DNA of 64,000 nucleotides, taken from Clostridiales bacterium. GTDB taxonomy: Bacteria > Bacillota > Clostridia > Saccharofermentanales > Saccharofermentanaceae. Every line of letters begins with the position of its first letter. The stretch's first letter is position 1. This document shows, piece after piece, positions 1 through 9,059 of this stretch. A model generated the notes under the pieces. That model had not been told where the DNA came from, searched no databases, and saw only the letters and a program-made list of their open reading frames with translations. Position numbers and translations under genes: made by a program. The stretch is from positions 119,408 through 183,407 of the forward strand of contig JAFXMZ010000028.1 of the NCBI GenBank assembly GCA_017529925.1, written 5' to 3'.

Positions 1-34
1 ACATCCCCATGTCGTTATGATCAATGTACAGACA

Positions 35-2143
35 TCATTCCTCTTTAGCTTTGATCCTGAACCTGATAAAGACAGCACATCCTGCCGAGATCATCATGAT
101 GAGAGCAACAACTGTCTGCATTACAGGATATGCCTCACCTGTGGAAGGCGTTCCGTTACCTGAAGCTGCAGGAGTAGCCGTAGGTGTAGCAGTAGGAGTA
201 GCCGTTGAAGTATTTGCCGGATCCGTAGAAGGTGTCGCCGTGGGAGTATCTGTAGGGTCTGCCGTAGGAGCATCTGTAGGATCAGCTGTCGGAGAAGGCG
301 TATCTGTAGGATCAGCTGTCGGAGAAGGTGTATCGTCCGGCTCTACAGGATCATCGGGATCATCGGAAGCGTCCTTCCATACCGCAGTAAATGTATGATC
401 ACCTGCTACAACATATTTATCTCCGGGATAGTATTCAGAGCCTTTCCAGTACTGGAATACAGCTCCTTCCTTCTCGGGAGCATCCGGTATAGTGATCGTA
501 TCACCTTCATCCGCTTCGATCACAAGCTCGCTCTTCCCGTTGATAGTGCCGCCGCCAAGATCAAATGTAAGCGTCCTCTTTTCTTTCTTCAGACCTTCCT
601 TGATATTCTCAAGGGCTTGCTGAAGCATTTCGATAGCTGCTTCGACATCTTCGGCGGATGCCATTCTGTCTTCCAGGACATCCTCTGCATAACCATATGC
701 TTCAAGATACATTCCCATACCGTCCTCAGTTGTCCAGAGATCGGAAGGAGAAATATCCTTTCCATCCTCGCTAATGCTGATATCCTCCGGCACGGGTGAG
801 CTCTCAAGGAGTTCCATAAGATCGGTCTTATCAGGACCAAACTTCGCATACAACTTCTGATTCTCGGCTGTGCCTTCCGGTATCTCGCTGACTTCATTAC
901 TGAATTCCTCGTCAGTATACCAGCCCTGAAAAGCCAGATCTCCGAAAGACGCATCTCCAAGAGAGATAGGAAGATCAATTACTGTAAAATCCCCGGGATT
1001 ATCACTGTTATTTGTCGCTCCTTCAGGAAGCACGTATTCGATTAGGAACTCAGCTGAATTTACAGGATACGGCGCTCTGGGATTACCGGGCCTATTATAT
1101 GCTTCTCCTGCGGATGTTCCGGGAACAAGATATTCATCGGGGACTTTTTTGGAATACCATCCGCCTGAGATCTTAAAACCGCCTGAAGCGTACATAGCTT
1201 CTTCCACCGTCGCCTGTGAGAATGCAAATGTCCCGCCCTTTATCTTGACCGATCCGTTACTCAGATAAATAATACCTTTCGCACCGTCGACCTGTTCGAT
1301 CAGGGGATTCCCTGAGATATTGATCTGAACTTTACTGTTTGTGCCTGTCTGCTCGATAGTATTATTGCAGTTGTCCTGTAATCTTCCCTGACGGTCACTG
1401 AGTATGGTACCACCTGTGATGTTCACGGTTACATTCCCTTTATTAGGGGCGAAAAGATCGATCGCTTCATAGTATCCCCAGATCTTTCCTCCCGAGATAT
1501 TAAAGGTAACATCACCTTTGAAAAGGTTAACGCTCATAGCAACACTATAACCAAAGAGTTCTCCGCCCTTGATATTAGCTGTACCTCCAAACGCCTGGAG
1601 CACACCATATTCGCTCTTCATAGTCCCGCCGAGGATATCGATCGTACCGGGATATAAACTGACTGCATATCCGCCTTTGACCTCAACATTTCCGCTCTCG
1701 AATGTAACCTTCCCCGTAGAATTGGTATAGATGACGCCATCCCACTTACTACGTCCTGCGTCATCAGAACCACCGGGACGATAGATGACTCCGTTCTTCT
1801 CACTGCTCGAATCTCTTATCGTAAAGTTCGCAGAACCGGTTACAAACAGGCCTCTTGTATAAGTAAATGTAGATTTCTTTCCGTTAAGATCGAGCGTCAG
1901 ATCCTTGTCGATGGTAACGGTGGAATCAACGGTATTATCCTTCAACACCTTTACCGTATCCCCGGAAGATGCATCTGCAACCGCTTCGGCAAGAGACTCA
2001 TAGCATTCACCGGTAGTTGTATTCTGCACAAAGGCATTTTCATCATCCGGATCGAGCGCAAGAGCCTTTGCAGGTAAGATAGCGATCATCATCATGAGAG
2101 AGATGAAGACCGATAACATTTTTTGTCCATATCTTTTATTCAT
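35..2143 (-). CDS. Secreted beta-helix surface protein with InlB-like repeats and C-terminal sorting signal
   Basis: Predicted 702-residue exported protein. An N-terminal signal peptide (MNKRYG, then a hydrophobic stretch ending near ALA-LD) is followed by many short Gly- and Asn-rich repeats of the type found in right-handed parallel beta-helices (NITGGTI, NISGGKI, IKGGEL). Two InlB/Flg_new-like modules follow (FQGWYTDEEF; FQYWKGSEYYPGD), then a Thr/Pro/Asp-rich linker and a C-terminal TPSTG-E motif, hydrophobic helix and basic tail (RIKAKEE) resembling an LPXTG sorting signal. The start at 2143 is chosen because GGAGG lies 5 nt upstream; an in-frame start 8 codons earlier lacks one. A consensus-like promoter lies just upstream. 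Function is probably adhesion or carbohydrate contact at the cell wall; the ligand is unknown. Confidence 0.85.
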   Translation of the reverse strand: MNKRYGQKMLSVFISLMMMIAILPAKALALDPDDENAFVQNTTTGECYESLAEAVADASSGDTVKVLKDNTVDSTVTIDKDLTLDLNGKKSTFTYTRGLFVTGSANFTIRDSSSEKNGVIYRPGGSDDAGRSKWDGVIYTNSTGKVTFESGNVEVKGGYAVSLYPGTIDILGGTMKSEYGVLQAFGGTANIKGGELFGYSVAMSVNLFKGDVTFNISGGKIWGYYEAIDLFAPNKGNVTVNITGGTILSDRQGRLQDNCNNTIEQTGTNSKVQINISGNPLIEQVDGAKGIIYLSNGSVKIKGGTFAFSQATVEEAMYASGGFKISGGWYSKKVPDEYLVPGTSAGEAYNRPGNPRAPYPVNSAEFLIEYVLPEGATNNSDNPGDFTVIDLPISLGDASFGDLAFQGWYTDEEFSNEVSEIPEGTAENQKLYAKFGPDKTDLMELLESSPVPEDISISEDGKDISPSDLWTTEDGMGMYLEAYGYAEDVLEDRMASAEDVEAAIEMLQQALENIKEGLKKEKRTLTFDLGGGTINGKSELVIEADEGDTITIPDAPEKEGAVFQYWKGSEYYPGDKYVVAGDHTFTAVWKDASDDPDDPVEPDDTPSPTADPTDTPSPTADPTDAPTADPTDTPTATPSTDPANTSTATPTATPTATPAASGNGTPSTGEAYPVMQTVVALIMMISAGCAVFIRFRIKAKEE
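271..330. repeat. 30-bp tandem repeat inside the Thr/Pro linker
   Basis: Two direct copies of a 30-bp unit (271-300 and 301-330) differ at only two positions. They encode a PTADPTDTPS-type linker of the surface protein on the minus strand. Looser copies extend from about 170 to 345. Such in-frame repeats can expand or contract by slippage and so vary linker length. Confidence 0.7.
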
Positions 2144-2183
2144 AGGCACCTCCATATATAGGACCAAAGATCCTCACTACATA

Positions 2184-2213
2184 ATTATAAACAAACAACA
2201 GCCATTCTATCAA
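2184..2213 (-). promoter_or_regulatory. Promoter of the beta-helix surface protein
   Basis: On the minus strand TTGATA (2208-2213) and TATAAT (2184-2189) are separated by 18 bp. This is a near-consensus sigma-A promoter about 40 bp upstream of the start at 2143. Confidence 0.65.
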
Positions 2214-2255
2214 AAAAGATTGTGAATTATTTATAAAAAGTATTCTTATTACATA

Positions 2256-2292
2256 CAAAGATCCCCCGGAGCCTGTCAGGCTTCAGGGGATC
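2256..2292 (-). terminator. Terminator after the phenylacetate-CoA ligase gene
   Basis: A two-part hairpin: outer arms GATCCCC (2260-2266) and GGGGATC (2286-2292), inner arms AGCCTG and CAGGCT. It is followed on the minus strand by TTTGTATGT. It lies between the end of the ligase gene (2339) and the promoter of the next gene. Confidence 0.55.
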
Positions 2293-2338
2293 ATCATAAC
2301 GATCTATACCGAGAAGAGGTAAATATACCTCGAAAAGA

Positions 2339-3574
2339 TCAGGAATACCTTTCGTCGATAACTCTCTTTGTCTTCTTCTCTGATCTCGGAAGCAGACCGA
2401 GCTCTACGACCTTGACGATAGGAGTAAATCCGATCCTGGACTTGACGGATTCGGCGACCTTCTTTGAAAGGGCGTCAAAGTCATACTCGCCTGATGTCTC
2501 AACGTAGATCCTCATCGTATCCTTGCCCTCGAGATGGGAGATCCTGATCTGATACTCGCTGGAGAGCTCCGGGAATGTCTTAATGACTTCCTCGATCTGG
2601 CTCGGGAATACGTTGACGCCCTTGATCTTCATCATATCGTCGGTCCTGCCCTTTATAACGTCGATCCTCGGGAACTTACTTCCGCAGGGGCACTCTCCGG
2701 GGATTATCCTGGAAAGGTCATGTGTCCTGTATCTGATAAGAGGCGCGCCCTCCTTTACCAGGGTCGTGATAACGATCTCTCCCCACTCACCGTCAGGTAC
2801 ATTCTTTCCTGTGACAGGATCGATGATCTCAAGATAGAGGAAATCATCCCAGATATGCATTCCTGTATCATATTTACAGTTGATACCGATACCGGGACCG
2901 TAGATCTCGGTAAGACCATAGATATCGTAAAGCTCGATGCCGAGTTCGTCATGGATCCTCTTTCTCATCTTCTCGCCCCATCTCTCAGAGCCGATGACAC
3001 CCTTTTTGAGCTTGATCTGATCCTTTATGCCCCTCTTCTCGATCTCCTCGGCAAGAAGGAGCGCATATGATGACGTAGCACATATTACAGTTGATTCCAT
3101 GTCGACCATCATCTTGAGCTGCTTCTCGGTATTACCCGGGCCCATGGGGATTACCATGGCACCAAGCTTCTCAGCACCTGCCTGGAATCCGATTCCGGCA
3201 GTCCAGAGTCCGTAACCCGGAGTGATCTGTATCCTGTCCTTATTTGTTATCCCGGCAAACTCATAACATCTCTTGAACATCGTTGCCCAGTCATCAACAT
3301 CTTTGGCTGTATAAGGGATTATTACGGGAAGTCCGGTCGTTCCGGAAGATGAATGGATCCTTACTATCTCCTCCTCGGGAGCTGTCATAAGTCCCAACGG
3401 ATAAGCATCGCGAAGATCGCTCTTCTCGGAGAAAGGAAGCTTCTCGAATTCCTCAGCAGAAGAAATACCTGTAATACCCGCTTCTTTGAGTTTCTTGCCG
3501 TAGAAGCTCCCTGCGGTCACAAGTGCATTTATCCTGTCATTTACCTGTGCGATCTGTTTATCGGATATCTTCAT
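2339..3574 (-). CDS. paaK: Phenylacetate-CoA ligase
   Basis: 411-residue AMP-forming acyl-CoA ligase of the PaaK family. Visible motifs are the P-loop SSSGTTGLP near residue 75-85, the adenylate motif YGLTEIYGPG and RTHDLSRI before a C-terminal AMP-binding lid domain. The length is close to the usual 430. GGAGGGG lies upstream of the ATG. The enzyme activates arylacetates with CoA and ATP. In anaerobes, PaaK with IorAB interconverts aryl pyruvates, arylacetyl-CoA and arylacetates, and iorAB lies 1.7 kb away on the same strand, separated by two plus-strand genes. An energy-conserving direction (arylacetyl-CoA to ATP) is possible but is inference. Confidence 0.9.
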   Translation of the reverse strand: MKISDKQIAQVNDRINALVTAGSFYGKKLKEAGITGISSAEEFEKLPFSEKSDLRDAYPLGLMTAPEEEIVRIHSSSGTTGLPVIIPYTAKDVDDWATMFKRCYEFAGITNKDRIQITPGYGLWTAGIGFQAGAEKLGAMVIPMGPGNTEKQLKMMVDMESTVICATSSYALLLAEEIEKRGIKDQIKLKKGVIGSERWGEKMRKRIHDELGIELYDIYGLTEIYGPGIGINCKYDTGMHIWDDFLYLEIIDPVTGKNVPDGEWGEIVITTLVKEGAPLIRYRTHDLSRIIPGECPCGSKFPRIDVIKGRTDDMMKIKGVNVFPSQIEEVIKTFPELSSEYQIRISHLEGKDTMRIYVETSGEYDFDALSKKVAESVKSRIGFTPIVKVVELGLLPRSEKKTKRVIDERYS

Positions 3575-3633
3575 TATCTATCCCCTCCATGTAAAAATCG
3601 TAAGTTATTATAAAACAAATCTGTGTTTTTTTG

Positions 3634-3639
3634 TATAAT
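3634..3639 (+). promoter_or_regulatory. Candidate -10 element for the zinc-ribbon gene
   Basis: A perfect TATAAT lies 32 bp before the ATG at 3672. No good -35 is visible. A second perfect TATAAT sits on the minus strand (3607-3612) facing the ligase gene, so the two genes probably fire divergently from this short gap. Confidence 0.4.
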
Positions 3640-3671
3640 TAACATTGATCAAAACTCGAAAAGGAACTGAC

Positions 3672-4865
3672 ATGGCAACATTATGTGACAACTGCGGAGG
3701 CGCTCTTCTTTACAGTCCCAAGAGACACGGGATGTACTGCCGTATGTGTGGAAAGACTTTCAAGGCAGAAGAAGTCGAGGAATCAGAGAAGGAAAGCCTC
3801 ATCGACAAGAGGATAAGATCTTTCAGTGAAGTCTATGGTACTGATGATAAGGAATACTATGACTGTAAGGTTTATTCCTGCAATCACTGCGGTGCTGATA
3901 TCATACTGAACGGTACCGAGACGTCGACCGTTTGTATCTACTGCGGGTCTCCGAATGTTGTCTTTTCGAGGGTGCTTAAACAGCATAAACCTGACGGTAT
4001 CATACCTTTTTCTGTTACGAAGGCAGATGCGTCGGCGATAATCAAAGGAAGGATAAACTCGTCTCATTTTGTGCCGGGTATCCTGAAAAAGATGGTCCCC
4101 GACGACATTAAGGGTATTTACATTCCCTACTGGGTATTGAATGCCGATTTTTACGGTGCATATCTCATAGAGGCATCAGAAGGCAGCGGCAAGTACGAGA
4201 GGACATATTACTATGGCAAAGCTGCATCCTGCGAATTCAGGGGTCTGCCTTTCGATGCGTCGGTAAAGCTCAATGACGACCTGTCAGTCAGACTCGAGCC
4301 TTATATCTTCGAAGATGCCAAAGTCTTTGATGAGGATTATCTGAGCGGTTTTTATTCCGACTGTTCGGATCTGTCGTCATCAGGGCTCAGGACTGCTGCA
4401 CTCAAGAGGATGGATACGATGATGGCAGATGAGATCATGAATATAATCCCCGGACACGACAAACATGTCCTTGACTCGTTTCCTTATGTAGATATACATG
4501 ATGATTCGGTCTATCTTCTCCTGCCGGCATGGTTCTACTCTTTCGAGTATGATAACAAACCCTATACCATCATGATAAACGGACAGACGGGTAAGATGGT
4601 CGGTTTTCTCCCGGTCGACAAGAAAAAGGTCATCCTGTTTTCGCTGCTGATCTTGATCATGATAACAGGAGCATTCTGCCTTCCGATGATCTTATGGGAT
4701 CCGTACATACTCATGTTCTTCTTCTCATCATTTTCGACGGCATTCATCCTGCTTGCCATACCTCCGATAGCCTATTCAGTCCGGGCTATAAAAAGGCTCC
4801 TTAACTATTCCAGGGCATCAAGATCAAAATCGACATTCATGTATGCGAAGAACAGGCAGGTGTGA
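3672..4865 (+). CDS. Zinc-ribbon membrane protein of unknown function
   Basis: 397 residues from ATG 3672, chosen because AAAGGAA lies just upstream and the zinc ribbon begins at once; an in-frame start 9 codons earlier lacks a ribosome binding site. Two CxxC...CxxC zinc ribbons lie at about residues 5-26 and 70-91. A soluble middle region rich in aromatic residues follows, and two membrane helices lie near the C-terminus (ILFSLLILIMI and ILMFFFSSFS segments) with a basic tail. Such proteins are often labelled TFIIB-type zinc ribbon proteins, but no function follows from that. The next gene begins 3 bp after the stop, so the two are probably co-translated. Confidence 0.8.
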   Translation: MATLCDNCGGALLYSPKRHGMYCRMCGKTFKAEEVEESEKESLIDKRIRSFSEVYGTDDKEYYDCKVYSCNHCGADIILNGTETSTVCIYCGSPNVVFSRVLKQHKPDGIIPFSVTKADASAIIKGRINSSHFVPGILKKMVPDDIKGIYIPYWVLNADFYGAYLIEASEGSGKYERTYYYGKAASCEFRGLPFDASVKLNDDLSVRLEPYIFEDAKVFDEDYLSGFYSDCSDLSSSGLRTAALKRMDTMMADEIMNIIPGHDKHVLDSFPYVDIHDDSVYLLLPAWFYSFEYDNKPYTIMINGQTGKMVGFLPVDKKKVILFSLLILIMITGAFCLPMILWDPYILMFFFSSFSTAFILLAIPPIAYSVRAIKRLLNYSRASRSKSTFMYAKNRQV

Positions 4866-4868
4866 TCT

Positions 4869-5276
4869 ATGATATATACTGACCATTTGATCAAATTCAT
4901 GCGTCTTTACGCCAGTTATAACTTTTTTACTGATGACTTCCCCCGTATGGTGTGGGTACTGTATGTCTATGCATTTGTCCTTGGCACCGCCATTACGCTC
5001 ATGATCATCACTAAGCTCATAGAGAGATCCAATGCCATATCCAGCATCCCTGTAAGTTTCGACGAATACTCGCCGGGAGTCCATTACCATGCCGAAAGGG
5101 ACCGCGCCGATAGATCTGTCCTTGGCTTTTTTATGTCCGAGCACGCGAAGAGCCCTTTCGGAGATGACGACAGCAGCAATACTGACGGATGGGATAACAG
5201 CGAGGATGATATCTACGGAGATCTTCCTAAAGTCGATATACCCCTGTTCAAACCGCTGGATCAGGATCCCGGTTAA
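4869..5276 (+). CDS. Small single-pass membrane protein, unknown function
   Basis: 135 residues. It has one clear membrane helix (about residues 27-47, WVLYVYAFVLGTAITLM) and an acidic Asp/Ser-rich cytoplasmic-like tail. I do not recognise a family. AGGTG lies before the ATG. It starts 3 bp after the zinc-ribbon membrane gene and ends 8 bp before the convergent iorB stop, so there is no room for a terminator between them. The pairing suggests a shared membrane role with the preceding protein. Confidence 0.7.
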   Translation: MIYTDHLIKFMRLYASYNFFTDDFPRMVWVLYVYAFVLGTAITLMIITKLIERSNAISSIPVSFDEYSPGVHYHAERDRADRSVLGFFMSEHAKSPFGDDDSSNTDGWDNSEDDIYGDLPKVDIPLFKPLDQDPG

Positions 5277-5284
5277 AATGGACT

Positions 5285-5869
5285 TCAGATATCCGCATAC
5301 TCCAGTGCTCTTATATTCATTTCCACGAACCGGGGCTTTACCTTCTTTTTCATCGCTTCGATGATATCTTCATGTGTGATATCACCGAGCAGGCCTGCCC
5401 TAGATGCAGCTCCCAAAAGGACCATATTCATAGCCTTGGGCGAACCGATGTCTTCTATGGCCTTATCCGTATCAACAACAACGAGCCTGCCGACAGTATC
5501 GAGAGACTTAAGATATGAGATCATCTCGCCGCCGTTATAAGTCGATCCGCCAAGCGCGGCAGTAACAGGCATTACGGGACGGTCGGAAGTTATCACGGCT
5601 CCGCCTTTTTTAAGGAACGGCAGCATCCTGACTGTTTCTGAAGGTTCGAATCCTATTATGAGATCAGCTTCTCCCCTTGCGATCATGGGAGAATATACAT
5701 CATCCCCTATCCTCAGATGAGAGAAGACGGAACCGCCTTTCTGTGCCATTCCGATCGTCTCGGCCGACATAACGTTCAGGCCTTTCGACATGGATGCGGA
5801 AGCAACGAGCTTGGAGGCAAGGACTGTTCCCTGGCCGCCGACACCGCAGAGGACTATATTCGTGCTCAT
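5285..5869 (-). CDS. iorB: Indolepyruvate ferredoxin oxidoreductase, beta subunit
   Basis: 194 residues, full length for the family. The N-terminus CGVGGQGTVLAS is the glycine-rich signature of the gamma-type domain of 2-oxoacid:ferredoxin oxidoreductases; AQKGGSVFSHLRIG is also characteristic. With IorA it oxidatively decarboxylates aryl pyruvates to arylacetyl-CoA, reducing ferredoxin in the cytoplasm. It overlaps iorA by 4 bp (ATGA), so the two subunits are translationally coupled. It is the last gene of the acn-gltA-iorA-iorB operon. Confidence 0.93.
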   Translation of the reverse strand: MSTNIVLCGVGGQGTVLASKLVASASMSKGLNVMSAETIGMAQKGGSVFSHLRIGDDVYSPMIARGEADLIIGFEPSETVRMLPFLKKGGAVITSDRPVMPVTAALGGSTYNGGEMISYLKSLDTVGRLVVVDTDKAIEDIGSPKAMNMVLLGAASRAGLLGDITHEDIIEAMKKKVKPRFVEMNIRALEYADI

Positions 5870-7683
5870 GATATATCCTCCTTTTTCCCGATCGCATCAA
5901 CTGGACAGACCTGTGAACAGAGTCCGCAGCCGTTGCACAGAGTAGTATCTACGGAAACCTTACCGTTCCTTATCACGAGCCCCGGGCAGCCTATCTCCTT
6001 TATACACATCCTGCAGTCGATACATTTATCCGTGTCGACTTCATATGGTTTCTCAGGCTTAAAGAGCATAGCGCAAGGGCTCTCGAAGAGTATTGCCTTT
6101 ACTCCGGGCTTATCTGCGACTTCCCTGACTGTCCTGACTGCATTATCAAGATCGAGAGGATCGAGCCTGCGCACCTCGGACACCCCGACGCCGCGAAGGA
6201 CCTTTTCGATGTCGATCTTCTCAGTCATATTGCCCATCATTGTCTTACCGGTACCCGGATGAGGCTGGTGCCCCGTCATGGCGGTAGTTGAATTATCTAG
6301 TACGATAAGTGTCATGTCAGCCTGATTGTAGACTGCATTGATTACACCTGTTATCGCCGAAGCAAAGAAAGTCGAATCGCCTACGAAAGCAAAGCACTTG
6401 GTATCAGGCTTAATCCTGCCGACACCCTGTGCGATATTAACGCCCGCCCCCATACAGAGACAGGTATCGACCATATCGAGAGGCATTGCATTACCGAGCG
6501 TATAGCATCCTATATCACCTGCGAAAATGGTCTCCTTGCCTTTCATTGCCTTCTTGACTGCATAAAAGGATGCTCTGTGGGGACATCCGGCGCAGAGTAC
6601 AGGTGGTCTTACGGGAAGCTCGGGAGCATCATTCAACTCAGTTGACGTTCCTTCGTTTATCGAGATACCCGTAAACTTTGAGATACAGCCGTTTACATCA
6701 TCTCTCAAGAGCTCGCCGGCAGTTCCTGCGTCTGCTGTGAGCTTTCCTCTGATCTTACAGTCTATGTGATATTTACCGCATACCTGTATCAGGGCTCTCT
6801 CGATAACAGGATCGAGCTCTTCAATACAGAGGACCTCCTTCTTTCCTGCAAGGAACTTAAGTGCAAGATCTTCAGGAAAAGGAAATGCCGTCGCGATCTT
6901 CAGGATCGAAGGCTTATCCTCAAGAGCAGATACTGTCTCCATGGTATTTGAATAACTGATGCCGCTGCAGGCAATTCCCAGATCCGATGAACCTTCTGTT
7001 ATAGAGTTCATCTCATATTGGGAGAATACACCCGAGAGTTCACTGTTTCTCTTCTCGATCTTCGCGTGATTGATCCTCGAGAGCTTCGGAAAGATGACCC
7101 ATTTGGAAGGATCCTTTACGAACCCTTCGGGCCTGTTGTATTCATATTCGTCTTCGTCTTTGATATCGATCGAAGCATATGCATGACAGATCCTTGTTGT
7201 AGGCCTGAAGATGACGGGAGTGCCATATTCCTCGGAATATCTGAATGCATCGCCTATCATCCTGTATGCTTCTGAAGGAGACGAAGGATCGAATACAGGA
7301 AGCTTCGAGAACATGGCGAAAGTCCTCGTATCCTGTTCTGTCTGCGAAGAGATCGGTCCCGGGTCATCAGCGACCATTATGACCATACCGCCTTTAATGC
7401 CGATATAAGCAAGGCTCATCAGAGGATCGGATGCGACATTTAAACCGACCTGCTTCATCGTGACCATGGTCCTTGCTCCGGAATATGAAGCTCCGGCAGC
7501 GACTTCAAGACCTGCCTTCTCGTTTACGGACCATTCGACGTAGATACTTCCGTCATTCTTTTTCGCTATAGTCTCCAGAACCTCTGTAGAAGGGGTTCCG
7601 GGATATCCGGCAACGAGATTAACGCCCGCGGCCATTGCCCCGAGCGCTATCGCTTCGTTACCCATCAGGAATTCCCTGTGCAT
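5866..7683 (-). CDS. iorA: Indolepyruvate ferredoxin oxidoreductase, alpha subunit
   Basis: 605 residues, full length. N-terminal pyrimidine-binding domain (GYPGTPSTEVLE), TPP-binding domain (GDIGCYTLG; GDSTFFASAITG) and a C-terminal ferredoxin-like domain with two [4Fe-4S] motifs, Cys554/557/560/566 and Cys583/586/589/593. This is the standard IorA layout. GAGGT precedes the ATG. The gene begins 17 bp after gltA, in one operon with acn and gltA, an unusual pairing of aromatic amino acid fermentation with the citrate branch. Substrate range (indole-, phenyl- or hydroxyphenylpyruvate) cannot be read from the sequence. Confidence 0.95.
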   Translation of the reverse strand: MHREFLMGNEAIALGAMAAGVNLVAGYPGTPSTEVLETIAKKNDGSIYVEWSVNEKAGLEVAAGASYSGARTMVTMKQVGLNVASDPLMSLAYIGIKGGMVIMVADDPGPISSQTEQDTRTFAMFSKLPVFDPSSPSEAYRMIGDAFRYSEEYGTPVIFRPTTRICHAYASIDIKDEDEYEYNRPEGFVKDPSKWVIFPKLSRINHAKIEKRNSELSGVFSQYEMNSITEGSSDLGIACSGISYSNTMETVSALEDKPSILKIATAFPFPEDLALKFLAGKKEVLCIEELDPVIERALIQVCGKYHIDCKIRGKLTADAGTAGELLRDDVNGCISKFTGISINEGTSTELNDAPELPVRPPVLCAGCPHRASFYAVKKAMKGKETIFAGDIGCYTLGNAMPLDMVDTCLCMGAGVNIAQGVGRIKPDTKCFAFVGDSTFFASAITGVINAVYNQADMTLIVLDNSTTAMTGHQPHPGTGKTMMGNMTEKIDIEKVLRGVGVSEVRRLDPLDLDNAVRTVREVADKPGVKAILFESPCAMLFKPEKPYEVDTDKCIDCRMCIKEIGCPGLVIRNGKVSVDTTLCNGCGLCSQVCPVDAIGKKEDIS

Positions 7684-7700
7684 ATCAACTGACCTCTATA

Positions 7701-9059
7701 TCAGGAACGCTCATCCATAGGGATGTAAGGTCTTCTCTTTATGACATTCTTGAATGCAGGACGCATTATCCTTCCGCCCGAGACGATCTCCTCGATCCTG
7801 TGTGCAGACCATCCTGCGATCCTTGCGCATGCGAACAGAGGCGTAAAGAGTTCACAGGGGATTCCGAGCATCGAATAGATAAGTCCGGCATAGTAGTCAA
7901 CGTTTGCGCAGACGATCTTGTCGTTCTTCTTGACCTCATGGAATACATCGGGAGCGACTCTCTCAGTTGTCTCATATAGTTCGAGTATATCGGAAAGTCC
8001 CTTCTCTGCAGCCAGTTCCTCGGCATAATGCTTGAGGAGTTTCGTTCTGGGATCCGACAGAGTATAGACTGCATGGCCTATTCCGTAGATAAGACCCGAA
8101 CGGTCAAAAGCTTCTTTCCTTAAGATCTTCGCAAGATATCCCCTGATCTGGTCTTCATCCTTAAGATCAGTGATATTCTTTCTCATATCGCTCATCATGG
8201 CATATGCCTTGTTGGATGCACCGCCGTGCTGAGGGCCCTTAAGGGATCCGACTGCAGCTGCAATGACTGCATAGGTATCGGAACCTGTCGAAGAAACGGC
8301 ATGTGTAACAAATGACGAGTTATTACCGCCGCCATGCTCTGCGTGGAGGCAGAGAGCAAGGTCGAGTATCCTTGCCTCGAGCTCTGTAAACTTTCCGTCA
8401 GGTCTGATAAGGTGAAGGATATTCTGAGCAGTATTGTATTCGGGCACAGGATCATGGATAAACAGGCTCTGTCCCTCTACATAATGCCTTCTTGCCATAT
8501 ATCCGTAGGATATGAGTACCGGGAACCTCGCGATGAGTTCGATACACTGGCGCACTACATTATCAAGATTACCGGGCTCGGGATCGTCATCATATGAATA
8601 GAGCGCAAGAACTGATCTTGCAAGCTTATTCATGACATCAGGGCTCGGAGCCTTGAGGATCATGTCCTCTGTAAATCCCTTGGGAAGAGGTCTTACCGTC
8701 GAAAGGAGTTCCTTGAATTCGAGGAGCTGCTCATCTGTCGGGAGCTGTCCCTTAAGGAGGAGATATGCGATCTCCTCATATCCGAATCTCTTTCCGTAGA
8801 AACCGTTTACAAGATCGGATATCTCGTAACCTCTGTAGAAGAGCTTTCCCTCTACGGGGACCCTCTCGGCATCATCAACGATATAGCTCATGACCTCGCC
8901 GACTTCAGTAAGTCCTACGAGGACACCTGTTCCGTCGTTATTACGGAGTCCGCGCTTAACGTTATATTTGGTATACAGCGCCGGATCGATCTTCTGATCG
9001 ACCTTTGATGTCGCTGCAAAATCATGTATCAGTTTTTTTGTCTGTTCAGCAGTAAGCAT
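7701..9059 (-). CDS. gltA: Citrate synthase
   Basis: 452 residues. Condenses acetyl-CoA and oxaloacetate to citrate. The active-site segments are visible: LHAEHGGGNNSSF, GIGHAVYTLSDPR and the Asp of CANVDYYAG. The N-terminal approx. 60-residue extension before GKLFYRGYEI fits longer clostridial-type enzymes. Its ATG overlaps the TAA of the upstream aconitase by one base (TAATG), so translation is coupled. No isocitrate dehydrogenase follows; the operon continues with iorAB. The likely role is 2-oxoglutarate and glutamate supply through the oxidative branch. Confidence 0.94.
   Translation of the reverse strand: MLTAEQTKKLIHDFAATSKVDQKIDPALYTKYNVKRGLRNNDGTGVLVGLTEVGEVMSYIVDDAERVPVEGKLFYRGYEISDLVNGFYGKRFGYEEIAYLLLKGQLPTDEQLLEFKELLSTVRPLPKGFTEDMILKAPSPDVMNKLARSVLALYSYDDDPEPGNLDNVVRQCIELIARFPVLISYGYMARRHYVEGQSLFIHDPVPEYNTAQNILHLIRPDGKFTELEARILDLALCLHAEHGGGNNSSFVTHAVSSTGSDTYAVIAAAVGSLKGPQHGGASNKAYAMMSDMRKNITDLKDEDQIRGYLAKILRKEAFDRSGLIYGIGHAVYTLSDPRTKLLKHYAEELAAEKGLSDILELYETTERVAPDVFHEVKKNDKIVCANVDYYAGLIYSMLGIPCELFTPLFACARIAGWSAHRIEEIVSGGRIMRPAFKNVIKRRPYIPMDERS

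Noticed and set aside
24..398. Gly/Val/Ser-rich repetitive frame on the plus strand, resembling a repeat protein or a repeat array
   Set aside because: It is the complement of the Thr/Pro linker and C-terminus of the surface protein. The repetition is explained by that linker, and there are no CRISPR-like repeats and spacers.
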